From assembly GCA_003202005.1 (NCBI GenBank), contig QJJF01000001.1, forward strand, positions 341,099-405,098: 64,000 nucleotides of DNA, in the 5' to 3' direction. The DNA is from Williamsia faeni (GTDB lineage: Bacteria > Actinomycetota > Actinomycetes > Mycobacteriales > Mycobacteriaceae). The notes beneath the pieces were generated by a model. It was given only the letters and a program-made list of their open reading frames with translations. It did no database searches and was not told the DNA's origin. Of this stretch, positions 1 to 7,684 are shown piece after piece. Each line of letters begins with the position of its first letter. Positions within the stretch are counted from its first letter, which is position 1. Made by a program: the position numbers and the translations under genes.

Positions 1-1075
1 CCTCGGCCGCACGCTGGCGCAGCGCCGTCACCGTGGGCGTGACCTCGGCCTGACGCTGATTCGTCATGTAGTCGGCCAGCTCCGCCAGCACGATCTCGCG
101 GGCAGCCGTTTCGTCGGCGTCGGCAGCCTTGGTCGCGTCGTCGCCGCGCAGACCCTCGATGTCGATGATGTGCACATTCGGCAGACGCCCGGCCGCCGGA
201 TCGACGTTTCGGGGGAGACCAAGATCACAGATGACCAGCGGGCTCCGAGCGGTCCGCTTGGCCAGTGCCGAGTGCACCTGCCCGACCCCCACCACCGCGC
301 CGATCGTGCCGGTACAGGTGACCAGGACATCGGCATCGGCGAGTGCGTCGGTCAGATCGTCCATCGGAACCGCACGCGCATCGACTCCGTGATTCTTGAT
401 GACGTTGCCGGCCAGATGCTGGGCCTTTTCGTGCGTCCGGTTGACCAGCGCGAGGTCGGAAACACCCGCGCGGGCCAGGTGTGCGGCGGCCAGAGCGCCC
501 ATCGCACCGGCACCGAGCACTACTGCCGACTCGATGTCGCGGCCGAGGACAGCACGCGCTCGATCCAGCGACACCGACACCACCGAGGCACCGGCCCGGT
601 CGAGTCCGGTCTCGCTGTGGACCCGCTTGCCCACCCGTAGCGCCTGCTGGGCGAACTCGTGCAAGACGCGCCCCGCCGAACGGTTGGCGTCGGCGCTGGC
701 ATACGACGAGCGGATCTGACCGAGGATCTGCTGTTCGCCGACCACCATCGAGTCGAGCCCGGCCGCCACCGAGAACAGGTGCTCGACCACGGCCTCGGAG
801 TAGCGGACGTAGGCGTAGCGGGTCATCTCGTTCACCGACATGCCCGAATGCCGGCCCATCACCTCACCGACGGCTTCGAGAGCCGGGTGGAAGGCGTCGA
901 CAACGGCGTAGATCTCGACCCGGTTGCAGGTCGAGACGATCATGGCCTCGCTGATCTGCGAACTCTCGAGGAGTTCGTCGATGAGCTTGGGCCGGTCGTA
1001 CTCGGTGACCGTCAGTTGCTCCAGGATCGATACCGGTGCACTGCGATGCGATACGCCGAACAGGAAGATACTCAC
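1..1075 (-). CDS. hemA: Glutamyl-tRNA reductase, C-terminus cut by window edge
   Basis: NADPH-dependent reduction of glutamyl-tRNA to glutamate-1-semialdehyde, the first committed step of tetrapyrrole synthesis by the C5 route. The N-terminus reads [15 protein letters not shown] and is followed by the active-site segment STCNRVEIY, whose Cys forms the thioester. A Rossmann segment with VVLGAGAMG lies mid-protein, and helical dimerisation sequence follows up to the edge. About 358 residues are present, so some 80-100 C-terminal residues lie outside. The GTG start shares GTGA with the rex stop codon, so the two genes should be translationally coupled and come under Rex control. Identity is secure; only the missing C-terminus is unknown. 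Confidence 0.95.
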   Translation of the reverse strand, partial: MSIFLFGVSHRSAPVSILEQLTVTEYDRPKLIDELLESSQISEAMIVSTCNRVEIYAVVDAFHPALEAVGEVMGRHSGMSVNEMTRYAYVRYSEAVVEHLFSVAAGLDSMVVGEQQILGQIRSSYASADANRSAGRVLHEFAQQALRVGKRVHSETGLDRAGASVVSVSLDRARAVLGRDIESAVVLGAGAMGALAAAHLARAGVSDLALVNRTHEKAQHLAGNVIKNHGVDARAVPMDDLTDALADADVLVTCTGTIGAVVGVGQVHSALAKRTARSPLVICDLGLPRNVDPAAGRLPNVHIIDIEGLRGDDATKAADADETAAREIVLAELADYMTNQRQAEVTPTVTALRQRAAE

Positions 1076-1824
1076 ACGCCCACCGACCTCTTGTTCGATC
1101 GCGTCCGGGGCCCCTGAGCCCGGCCGCGCTGCAACTCATTTGGTTGCGCCACTTCACTTTCGGCATTTTGCTGACGCGCCGCATTGAACGCCATCACCTG
1201 TAGTTCGAGGGCCAGATCAACCGGACGCACGAACACGTGCTCGGGAACCTGCGGGGTGACGGCGGTGAAGTTCAGGATCTGCTGCACCCCGGCAGCCACA
1301 AACGCGTCACAGGTGACCTGGGCGTCGGCATCCGCGGTGGCGAGCACCGCGATCTTGACGCCGTGTTCCACACAGATCTGGGCGATCTCTCCGAGGTCGC
1401 CGACCACCATCTCACTCTCGTTGCCCGCGACCTTGGTCCCGACCAGTTCGGGATCGGCGTCAACGAGCGCGACGATCTTGATACCGCGGCGGTCGAACCC
1501 GGCGCGGCTGACCAGCGCCCGGCCGAGATGTCCGGCGCCGGCGAGCACCACGTTGTGGTTGTGCTCGACGCCAAGGGTCAGTGCGATCCGCGCGATCAGG
1601 CGGCTCACGTCGTAACCCACACCGCGCACGCCGCTCGATCCCACGTGGGAGAGGTCTTTGCGAAGGATTGCGGGGTTCACGCCGGCCGCGGCCGCGAGCT
1701 GGTTCGACGAGACGACGAGGTCGCCGCTTTCGCTGATCGAGCGCAGGACGTGCAGATAGGTGGCCAGCCGGGCCACCGAGGCACCCGGAATGTCGGGCTG
1801 CCCCAACGTGGGACTTTTTGCCAT
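1072..1824 (-). CDS. rex: Redox-sensing transcriptional repressor Rex
   Basis: Rex represses respiratory and haem genes and leaves DNA when NADH/NAD+ rises. The protein of about 250 aa has an N-terminal winged helix ([18 protein letters not shown], then [19 protein letters not shown]) and a C-terminal Rossmann domain with [14 protein letters not shown] chose ATG 1824 (MAKSPTLG) because the fold begins just after it and an AAAGA-type ribosome site precedes it; a start at 1893 would add 23 residues without domain support. An 18-bp perfect Rex operator lies 114 bp upstream, implying autoregulation. The stop overlaps the hemA start. A rex-hemA pair is known from Streptomyces; as far as I recall M. 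tuberculosis has no rex at this locus. Confidence 0.93.
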   Translation of the reverse strand: MAKSPTLGQPDIPGASVARLATYLHVLRSISESGDLVVSSNQLAAAAGVNPAILRKDLSHVGSSGVRGVGYDVSRLIARIALTLGVEHNHNVVLAGAGHLGRALVSRAGFDRRGIKIVALVDADPELVGTKVAGNESEMVVGDLGEIAQICVEHGVKIAVLATADADAQVTCDAFVAAGVQQILNFTAVTPQVPEHVFVRPVDLALELQVMAFNAARQQNAESEVAQPNELQRGRAQGPRTRSNKRSVGV

Positions 1825-1897
1825 GCCGACCGTCTTTCTGATCTGGGCTGCGTTGTTCGGGGCATCACGGACCGATGGCCGGCCCCCGAACACCTTC

Positions 1898-1915
1898 GGT
1901 TACGCGAACGTAACC
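1898..1915. promoter_or_regulatory. Perfect inverted repeat in the rex 5' region
   Basis: GGTTACG-CGAA-CGTAACC is a perfect 7-4-7 inverted repeat between the Rex operator and the ATG at 1824. It could be a second protein-binding site or a small hairpin in the rex leader. Function is not established. Confidence 0.4.
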
Positions 1916-1937
1916 ACTCGACGGTCCACGGTACCGC

Positions 1938-1955
1938 TTGTGAATCGATTCACAA
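1938..1955. promoter_or_regulatory. Rex operator (ROP site)
   Basis: TTGTGAATCGATTCACAA is an 18-bp perfect palindrome that fits the Rex consensus TTGTGAA-N4-TTCACAA at every defined position. It sits upstream of rex and downstream of the oppositely read end of the glutaredoxin gene, so the rex-hemA promoter is the obvious target and Rex the obvious ligand. Confidence 0.88.
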
Positions 1956-1989
1956 ACTTGGCTCCCGGAATTCTGTCCACAAGTCTGGA

Positions 1990-2247
1990 CTACTGTCCAG
2001 CAAGAGACCGTAAATCTACTTCCAACCTGGGGATATCGACATCCCAATAGCTGTGCTCACGACCGTCGAGCAGGATCACCGGCAGGCGATCGCCGTATTC
2101 GGCACGAAGTGAGGGATCGGTGGCCGAGGCCGCGTCGACGTCGATTTCTTCGAACTCGGCACCGAACTCGTCGAGGAGCGGTTGCAGATCGGCCAAAGCA
2201 CGCGCGCAGGCGGCACAACCCGCCCGGGAGAGCAGCGTGATCGTCAC
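1990..2247 (-). CDS. Glutaredoxin-like thioredoxin-fold protein
   Basis: A small 85-aa thioredoxin-fold protein. From GTG 2247 it reads [17 protein letters not shown], with a CAAC redox motif at about residues 11-14, and carries the cis-Pro segment LPVILLDG and C-terminal helix of the DUF836/glutaredoxin group. Counterparts lie between serB1 and hemA in mycobacteria (Rv0508 as I recall), matching this position. It probably acts as a cytosolic thiol-disulfide exchanger; the partner is unknown. An upstream extension of the frame to 2544 has no domain and overlaps the divergent HAD gene, so I excluded it. A short inverted repeat (CTGGAC-TACT-GTCCAG, 1985-2000) overlaps the stop codon. Confidence 0.82.
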   Translation of the reverse strand: MTITLLSRAGCAACARALADLQPLLDEFGAEFEEIDVDAASATDPSLRAEYGDRLPVILLDGREHSYWDVDIPRLEVDLRSLAGQ

Positions 2248-2309
2248 ACAACCAGTGTTGCACCGCGCACCGACTACGCTTGAAGCGGACCGATCAGGGA
2301 GGCGAAGGA

Positions 2310-3383
2310 GTGACTCAAATTCCAGACGACGGGTACACCGGCGACGAGGATTCAGCGACCGCCCCCCACGACGAGAACAACCGTGACGACGACTTCCCCG
2401 GGAAGCCGGCCACCCCGTCGGGGCCGCTGTCACCGCTGACCAGCCGGGTCGGACGCTTCCGGCAGTCCGCCGCCGAGCTGCGCCAGTCACTGGCAGGCGA
2501 GGCGAGCGCGCACGCCGCCTACTCGAACCTCCGGGAACGATCACTGCGCGTCCCGGACGAGGGAATCGTCGCCACCGTCGAGGTCGACGAACCGGGTGTA
2601 CCCACCGACGTACCGCCGGACCTGACCGCCGCCGCGTTCTTCGACGTCGACAACACCCTGGTGCAGGGTGCCTCGATGATCCACTTCGCCCGCGGCCTCG
2701 CCGCCCGCGACTACTTCAGCTACCGCGACGTCATGGAGTTCGTCTGGGCCCAGGCGAAGTTCCGCATCACCGGCCGGGAGAGTTCCGAAGATGTCGCCCA
2801 GGGCCGGGAGAAGGCACTGTCGTTCATCGCCGGCCGGCCCACCGACGAGCTCGTCCGGCTCGGCGAGGAGATCTTCGACGAGTACATCGTCGACAAGATC
2901 TGGCCGGGTACCGCCTCGCTGGCCCAGATGCACCTCGACGCCGGACAACAGGTCTGGCTCGTCACCGCCACCCCGGTACAGCTGGCACAGACGATTGCCG
3001 ACCGCCTGGGGCTGACCGGGGCGCTGGGGACCGTGGCCGAAAGTGTCGACGGTGTCTTCACCGGACGGCTCGTCGGCGACATCCTGCACGGACTCGGCAA
3101 GGCCCATGCGGTGCGGACCCTGGCGATCCGCGAGGGCCTCAACCTCAAGCGATGTACCGCGTATTCGGATTCACACAACGATGTGCCGATGCTGTCGCTC
3201 TGTGGCACCGCCGTGGCCATCAACCCCGACGCCGACCTACGGGACGTCGCCCGGGTCCGCGGCTGGGAGATCCGGGACTACCGCACCGCCCGCAAGGCCG
3301 CGAAAATCGGTTTGCCGACCGCAGTGGTCCTCGGCGCCGCCGGTGGTGGCGCCGTGGCCGCGGTCAAACACATGCGCCGCTGA
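2310..3383 (+). CDS. HAD-IB family phosphatase, SerB1-like
   Basis: A 357-aa haloacid-dehalogenase-superfamily hydrolase of subfamily IB. After about 105 residues of low-complexity N-terminus come motif I DVDNT (D112, D114), motif II in LVTATP, the motif III Lys in HGLGKAHAV and the motif [11 protein letters not shown]. The order matches SerB-type phosphatases; the mycobacterial gene at this spot is called serB1 (Rv0505c). Whether phosphoserine is the true substrate is not shown. GTG 2310 is preferred because AGGGAGG lies 7 nt upstream; a TTG at 2280 is also in frame. A C-terminal hydrophobic stretch ([18 protein letters not shown]) may touch the membrane. It converges on the acyltransferase at 4637. 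Confidence 0.85.
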   Translation: MTQIPDDGYTGDEDSATAPHDENNRDDDFPGKPATPSGPLSPLTSRVGRFRQSAAELRQSLAGEASAHAAYSNLRERSLRVPDEGIVATVEVDEPGVPTDVPPDLTAAAFFDVDNTLVQGASMIHFARGLAARDYFSYRDVMEFVWAQAKFRITGRESSEDVAQGREKALSFIAGRPTDELVRLGEEIFDEYIVDKIWPGTASLAQMHLDAGQQVWLVTATPVQLAQTIADRLGLTGALGTVAESVDGVFTGRLVGDILHGLGKAHAVRTLAIREGLNLKRCTAYSDSHNDVPMLSLCGTAVAINPDADLRDVARVRGWEIRDYRTARKAAKIGLPTAVVLGAAGGGAVAAVKHMRR

Positions 3384-3402
3384 CGCCCGCGCCCCGGCCC
3401 CC

Positions 3403-3465
3403 GATGATGTGGCCTTTTGGCGAACAAAACCCCAGGTGGGATGCGCCAAAAGGGCACATTATTGG
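3403..3465. repeat. Dispersed palindromic repeat, copy 1
   Basis: A 16-bp arm ATGTGGCCTTTTGGCG (3407-3422) pairs with CGCCAAAAGGGCACAT (3444-3459), 15 of 16 bases matching, around a 21-nt loop containing CCCCAGGTGGG. The same element occurs inverted at 48691-48753, with loop sequence also conserved. Both copies lie between the 3' ends of convergent genes. It may serve as a two-way terminator, but loop conservation points to a repeated (REP/MITE-like) sequence family. Confidence 0.8.
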
Positions 3466-3476
3466 GTTAGGGGCGT

Positions 3477-4637
3477 TCAGCCGAAGTAGATGCTGCCGCG
3501 GCGGCTGAGCATCTTGAAGAGGGTCTGCTGGATCTCTTCACGGACGTGATCGGTGAGGTCGAAGACGACCATCGGATCGTCGGCGGCCTGCTCGTCGTAG
3601 TGACCGGTCTCGATCGGTGTCCCGAAATGGATCTTCCACTTCGACGGCAGCGGTACCAGCCCCAACGGGCCGAGCAGCGGGAACGTCGGGGTGACCGGGA
3701 GATACGGCAGACCCAGGAGCCGGGCCAGCGGCTTGAGGTCGCTCAGCATCGGGTAGATCTCCTCGGAGCCGACGATCGACACCGGGATGATCGGGACACC
3801 TGCCCGCAGTGCGGTGGTGACGAACCCGCCGCGCCCGAACCGCTGCAGCTTGTAGCGGTCTTTGTAGAGCTTGCCGATGCCCTTGAATCCCTCGGGCCAT
3901 ACCGCGGTCAGTTCGCCGCCGCGCAGCAAACGCTGGGCGTCGGCGGTGCAGGCCAGGGTCGACCCGGTACGCCGGGCGATCTCGCTGATGAACGGGGTGT
4001 CGAAGACCAGGTCGGCGGCCAGCACCTTCAGGTGCCGCTTGGCCGGGTGATGATCGTGCACGGCGACCGAGGTCATCAGCGCGTCGATCGGGATGGTTCC
4101 GGCATGGTTCGCGACCAGCAGCCCTCCACCGTCCAGCGGAAGGTTTTCGATGCCACTGACGTCGACGCGGAACCACTTGTCGAAGAGCACGCGCAAGGCA
4201 GGCAGCCAGACCGATTCGGTGAAGTGCGGATCGAACCCGAAGTCGTCCACCTCGTAGTCGCCGGTGACGCGCTGCCGGACATATCCGGCCGCACCGGTGA
4301 TCGTGTCGGCCACCGCGCCGCGCACGCCGTCGAAGCTCAGCAGCGACGACGACTGCTCCTGGTCGTCGAACTCCCCCGCCGCCAGCTTCGCACCGACATC
4401 GGCGCTGATCGGTGTAACCGGCGCCTGATGGAAGTCGTCAGTATTGGGATGCCCGTTGACGGAATGGCCGTTGGTCTTCGAATTCTGTTGCGCCGGTTTG
4501 GGTTTGATCCCGCTCGCAGTCGCCTGCGATGGATGTCGGCGGCGCTCGCGGCCATTCGGCCCCGGTGAACTCGAATACAGCTGGATCACCTTTGCCGTCC
4601 GCGCATCAGACGTTCGGTCCCGACCCGACAACAGCAC
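3477..4637 (-). CDS. PlsC-type lysophospholipid acyltransferase family protein
   Basis: A 386-aa protein. The first ~125 residues are polar and disordered; the acyltransferase fold follows, with motif I region VANHAGTIPIDALM, a glycerophosphate-binding-like WPEGFKGIGK and the later VPIIPVSIVGSEEIYP. These place it with the Rv0502-type membrane-associated acyltransferases, which would move an acyl chain from acyl-CoA/ACP to a lipid acceptor; the acceptor is unknown. Start GTG 4637 has GAGGGAGG just upstream. It follows the epimerase on the same strand, 132 bp on, as in mycobacteria (Rv0501-Rv0502), so a joint envelope-lipid role is possible but unproven. Confidence 0.82.
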   Translation of the reverse strand: MLLSGRDRTSDARTAKVIQLYSSSPGPNGRERRRHPSQATASGIKPKPAQQNSKTNGHSVNGHPNTDDFHQAPVTPISADVGAKLAAGEFDDQEQSSSLLSFDGVRGAVADTITGAAGYVRQRVTGDYEVDDFGFDPHFTESVWLPALRVLFDKWFRVDVSGIENLPLDGGGLLVANHAGTIPIDALMTSVAVHDHHPAKRHLKVLAADLVFDTPFISEIARRTGSTLACTADAQRLLRGGELTAVWPEGFKGIGKLYKDRYKLQRFGRGGFVTTALRAGVPIIPVSIVGSEEIYPMLSDLKPLARLLGLPYLPVTPTFPLLGPLGLVPLPSKWKIHFGTPIETGHYDEQAADDPMVVFDLTDHVREEIQQTLFKMLSRRGSIYFG

Positions 4638-4769
4638 ACACCTCCCTCAAGCTAAGGATTTCCACCCCTGGATGTCGCATTCAATACACAACATCTTTGA
4701 TTGTCCCCGCCCCGACCTGTTATGCGCCAGTCGACGGGAAAGTTCGGTGATACCAAATCCGGAGCGAAC

Positions 4770-5831
4770 TCATGTCAACTGGAGTGCGGCCTTCCGAACC
4801 CACCGTTCCAAGCGGTACCAGGCGTCCGGCGAGATCACCGGTTCCAGCGGTTTGCGCGACAGAAAATCATCGAACGTCTCGATGCTTGTGTATGCCGGGA
4901 CGAACCCCAGTTCGGTCCGCATCCGCGTCGTGTCGAGAACCCGGCCGAAGGTCACATAGTCGGCCTGATCGAATTGCATCGACGACACCCGCATCCCCCG
5001 GTACACACCCGCGACGGTACCGAGCATCGCCGCCGGTACCGGGAGTCCGATCCGGCCGGCCCGACGCACCGCCTGGGTGAGGGTCAGCACCCCATCCGCG
5101 GCGACGTTGAAGATCCCGGGACGAGCGGCGAGCGTGGCGTGCTCGAGAGCGGACAACGCGTCCTCCTCGTGCAGGAACTGCAACCGCGGCTCATGCCCGA
5201 TCACCACCGGGATCACCGCCGACGAGAAGTACTTGCTCATCCGGGTCGAGATCTTCGGACCGAGCACCGCCGACAACCGCAGAATGGTGACGGTCATGTC
5301 GGGGCGGCGGCGGCCCAGCCCGCGGACGTACGCTTCGACGTCGATGAGGTCGCGGTCGTACCCCTTGGTGGGCTCCACGCGCGCGGATGTCTCTTCCGAG
5401 AAATGCGCCGGGTCCGCGGAACTGGCCCCGTAGACGATCCCGGACGACCGGACGATGAACCTCTTGACCGTGGGGCTGCGCTGCGCGGCCGCGCACAGCT
5501 GCATCGAGCCGATGACGTTGAACTCCTTGATCGCGGCCGAATGCCCGACGGTGTCCATCACAGAGGTCGCGGCGTGCACGATCGTGTCGACCCCGGCCTG
5601 ATCGATGATCTTGGCGATGCTCGACCGTCGGATATCGGTGCGAATGAACTCGGCCCGGCCGAATCGCCGCTGCATGTCCTTGGATGGAACGAGGGAATCG
5701 ACCGCGATAACTCGGTCGATGGCCGGGTTCTGGGCCAGTCGGGTGATGAGATAACCACCCAGAAACGTCGATGCCCCGGTCACCAGCACCACCTTCGGTG
5801 CCGACTCCACCCCGCCTTCACGCTCCACCAT
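4770..5831 (-). CDS. NAD-dependent epimerase/dehydratase, GalE2-like
   Basis: An extended short-chain dehydrogenase of 353 aa. The cofactor loop VTGASTFLGG is at about residues 18-27, D60s-type acidic residues follow in RTDIRR, and the SGIVYGAS segment carries the Ser and Tyr region. The spot where YxxxK is expected reads GYDRDLIDVE, so no Lys is obvious four residues after that Tyr; catalysis may be altered or the true motif lies elsewhere. Mycobacterial homologues are annotated galE2 (Rv0501), with substrate not firmly known. Upstream lie a perfect inverted repeat (5890-5918) and a terminator that isolates the gene from bS22, so it probably has its own promoter. Confidence 0.82.
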   Translation of the reverse strand: MVEREGGVESAPKVVLVTGASTFLGGYLITRLAQNPAIDRVIAVDSLVPSKDMQRRFGRAEFIRTDIRRSSIAKIIDQAGVDTIVHAATSVMDTVGHSAAIKEFNVIGSMQLCAAAQRSPTVKRFIVRSSGIVYGASSADPAHFSEETSARVEPTKGYDRDLIDVEAYVRGLGRRRPDMTVTILRLSAVLGPKISTRMSKYFSSAVIPVVIGHEPRLQFLHEEDALSALEHATLAARPGIFNVAADGVLTLTQAVRRAGRIGLPVPAAMLGTVAGVYRGMRVSSMQFDQADYVTFGRVLDTTRMRTELGFVPAYTSIETFDDFLSRKPLEPVISPDAWYRLERWVRKAALQLT

Positions 5832-5889
5832 GCGCCCAGCGTACGGAAGTTGCTTCCGGACCGGACAGGGTACAAAGCCTTAACATCTC

Positions 5890-5918
5890 GACAATCTGAA
5901 CCAAAAGTTCAGATTGTC
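5890..5918. promoter_or_regulatory. Perfect 12-5-12 inverted repeat upstream of the epimerase
   Basis: GACAATCTGAAC (5890-5901) and GTTCAGATTGTC (5907-5918) are exact complements around CAAAA. The repeat lies 59-87 bp upstream of the epimerase start and below the bS22 terminator, so it falls in the presumed promoter region. It has no T-run, which argues for an operator rather than a terminator. The binding protein is unknown. Confidence 0.55.
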
Positions 5919-5939
5919 ACGGTCACGACCTCAGAAATG

Positions 5940-5971
5940 ACAAAACCCGCCGACAATGCGGCGGGTTTTGT
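5940..5971 (-). terminator. Intrinsic terminator of the bS22 gene
   Basis: ACAAAACCCGCCG pairs perfectly with CGGCGGGTTTTGT (13 bp, 6-nt loop). The arms end in A4/T4 runs, so it can act in both directions. It lies 15 bp past the bS22 stop. Confidence 0.85.
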
Positions 5972-5986
5972 AAAGAGCGAGAAAAC

Positions 5987-6088
5987 TCACTTACCAAGTT
6001 TCCTGCGCTGCACTCGCGTGCGACGCAGCAACTTGCGGTGCTTCTTCTTCGACATACGCTTGCGGCGCTTCTTGATTACTGAACCCAT
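5987..6088 (-). CDS. Small ribosomal protein bS22 (AURKAIP1/COX24 family)
   Basis: A 33-aa, extremely basic protein: it starts [19 protein letters not shown] and ends VQRRKLGK. This is the actinobacterial 30S protein bS22 (Rv0500B counterpart), found near the decoding centre in mycobacterial ribosome structures. ATG 6088 has GAGGAAG 7 nt upstream, and a strong terminator follows. It sits between the helix-turn-helix gene and the epimerase, as in mycobacteria. At 102 nt it is below the size cut-off of most gene finders. Confidence 0.93.
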
Positions 6089-6346
6089 CTGGGAACTTCC
6101 TCACGATCTGACCTGATGGTCCTACAGGTTTTGGCCGTCCACACAGGCTGGCTCACTTACTTTCGTGCGCCAGAACACCGGCGAACGGGTCGCCTGCAAA
6201 CCTTACCGCCAGAGCGACCGGTGACGAAATCCACCCGGATCCTTCGATCCGCGAACCAGTGGTTGGTGCGCATGTTGGCAGGTCAGCACTCTACGGACCG
6301 CAGATGTTCTCCGCGACCCGCACCTGGCGATTACTGCGACCGGGGC

Positions 6347-6562
6347 CTAACCGGCGTCGAAGTACGACGTCTCGAGATAGTCGTGAACCGCTTTTGCGTG
6401 CACGCGGAATGAGCGACCCACACGAACTGCAGGCAACTCACCGTTGTGCACCAAGCGGTACACCGTCATCTTGGAGACCCGCATCAATGTTGCGACCTCG
6501 GCGACGGTGAGGAACTGGGTTCCACCACCGGCGTTGTCACCTGGCTTGTTTGCAGATGCCAT
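6347..6562 (-). CDS. Excisionase-type helix-turn-helix protein
   Basis: A 71-aa DNA-binding protein of the excisionase/MerR-like group: TVAEVATLMRVSKMTVYRLVHNGELPAVRVGRSFRVHAKAV forms the helix-turn-helix plus wing and fills most of the protein. The conserved chromosomal counterpart next to proC in mycobacteria is Rv0500A; it is not a phage remnant. Targets are unknown. ATG 6562 has GGAGG 12 nt upstream, rather far, so a slightly different start is possible. About 258 bp separate it from bS22; I see no further gene there. Confidence 0.85.
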   Translation of the reverse strand: MASANKPGDNAGGGTQFLTVAEVATLMRVSKMTVYRLVHNGELPAVRVGRSFRVHAKAVHDYLETSYFDAG

Positions 6563-6727
6563 GAAAATTTCATACCTCCGGTGCACGCGTCGCGGCCGCA
6601 GGCTTCCCCTCCTGCGGACTCCAGACACGCACGTGCTTCACGCAGCTTAGCGTGGCGGGTGGGGTTAATGCGACGTGAGTGGGCAATTGTTTCCAATCGA
6701 TGGCCCGAAAATGGCCATTCTCCCAAC

Positions 6728-6749
6728 AAAAAACGGGCGGTGGCCGCCC
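6728..6749 (-). terminator. Intrinsic terminator after proC
   Basis: On the minus strand GGGCGG-CCA-CCGCCC is followed by GTTTTTTG. It closes the long ppx-to-proC operon 59 bp after the proC stop. Confidence 0.85.
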
Positions 6750-6807
6750 AAAGCATTCGCTTCGGTTGCGGCCGCCGCCCGCGTGTCGGGTCTGTGCGGG
6801 CTCCGGA

Positions 6808-7644
6808 TCAGTCGGATTCGATCGCCGAGAGCACTGCTTTGCCTATTTCTTCGCTCTTGGCCGAGCTGGCGAGGACGGCCTCGGAGACCGCATGCCGGAA
6901 TCCGTACCGCTCGAACTCGCGCATTGCGGCTGCCGTCGTGCCGGCCGGCGAGGTGACCGCGGCCCGCAGATCCACCGGCGAAACCCCGGAATCGGTGAGC
7001 AGCACACCGGCACCGCGGATCGTCTGGGCGGCGAGTTCGGTGGCCATCGTCCGGGTCAGCCCCAGGCTGACACCGGCATCGGCCATCGCCTCTGCCATGA
7101 GGAACAAGTAGGCAGGACCGGACCCGGACAGCGCGGTGATGGCGTCCATCTGCTTTTCCGGAACGACCACCACCTTGCCGACGGTCTCGAGCAGCGACAC
7201 CACGGTCGCGACATGCTCGTCGGTGGCATAACGTCCGCCGGACACACCGCACATCGCCTCGCCGACGAGCATCGGGGTGTTCGGCATGACCCTGACAACC
7301 GGCGTGCCGGCGGGCAGCGCGTTCTCGTACTTCGCGGTCGGCAGCCCGCTGACGAGGGTGACGGTCAGGCGCTCCTGATCGCCCTGGTCCTCGACCTCGG
7401 CGATCACCGACAGCACGTCGTCGACGTCACCCGGCTTGATGGCCAGGATCACGATCGCGGCACTTTCCACGGCGTCAGCGATGTCTGTGACGCGGACCCC
7501 GTAGTCGTCGGAGAGTTCTTTGGCCCGGGCGGCGAACTTCTCGGCCACGACGAGGTCCTTGATCGGCTTGCCGGTCCGGATCAGACCGGCCAACAGGGAT
7601 TCCCCGATGTTGCCGCCGCCGACGATTGCGATTCGCTGGGTCAT
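6808..7644 (-). CDS. proC: Pyrroline-5-carboxylate reductase
   Basis: Last step of proline synthesis, reduction of pyrroline-5-carboxylate with NAD(P)H in the cytosol. The 278-aa protein has the N-terminal dinucleotide loop IAIVGGGNIGESL, the VRVMPNTPMLVGEAM segment and the C-terminal signature GSGPAYLFLMAEAM through RAAVTSPAGTTAAA. ATG 7644 (MTQRIAIV) is preferred over GTG 7653 because of spacing to GAGAAAG. It is the last gene of a same-strand run with the thioesterase 40 bp upstream, and a clear terminator follows. Gene order matches Rv0500. Confidence 0.95.
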   Translation of the reverse strand: MTQRIAIVGGGNIGESLLAGLIRTGKPIKDLVVAEKFAARAKELSDDYGVRVTDIADAVESAAIVILAIKPGDVDDVLSVIAEVEDQGDQERLTVTLVSGLPTAKYENALPAGTPVVRVMPNTPMLVGEAMCGVSGGRYATDEHVATVVSLLETVGKVVVVPEKQMDAITALSGSGPAYLFLMAEAMADAGVSLGLTRTMATELAAQTIRGAGVLLTDSGVSPVDLRAAVTSPAGTTAAAMREFERYGFRHAVSEAVLASSAKSEEIGKAVLSAIESD

Positions 7645-7684
7645 GGAAGTCACTTTCTCACGCTGAGATCGATGGAGGGATGCG

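Noticed and set aside
1985-2000. CTGGAC-TACT-GTCCAG as terminator of the glutaredoxin gene
   Set aside because: The stem is only 6 bp, overlaps the stop codon and lacks a T-run.
4701-6116. A 471-codon + strand frame across the epimerase and bS22 genes
   Set aside because: Antisense shadow of well-supported genes, crossing a terminator and a promoter region.
6347-6562. Phage excisionase marking an integrated element
   Set aside because: The gene sits in conserved proC-bS22 order with no integrase or attachment repeats; it is a core helix-turn-helix protein.
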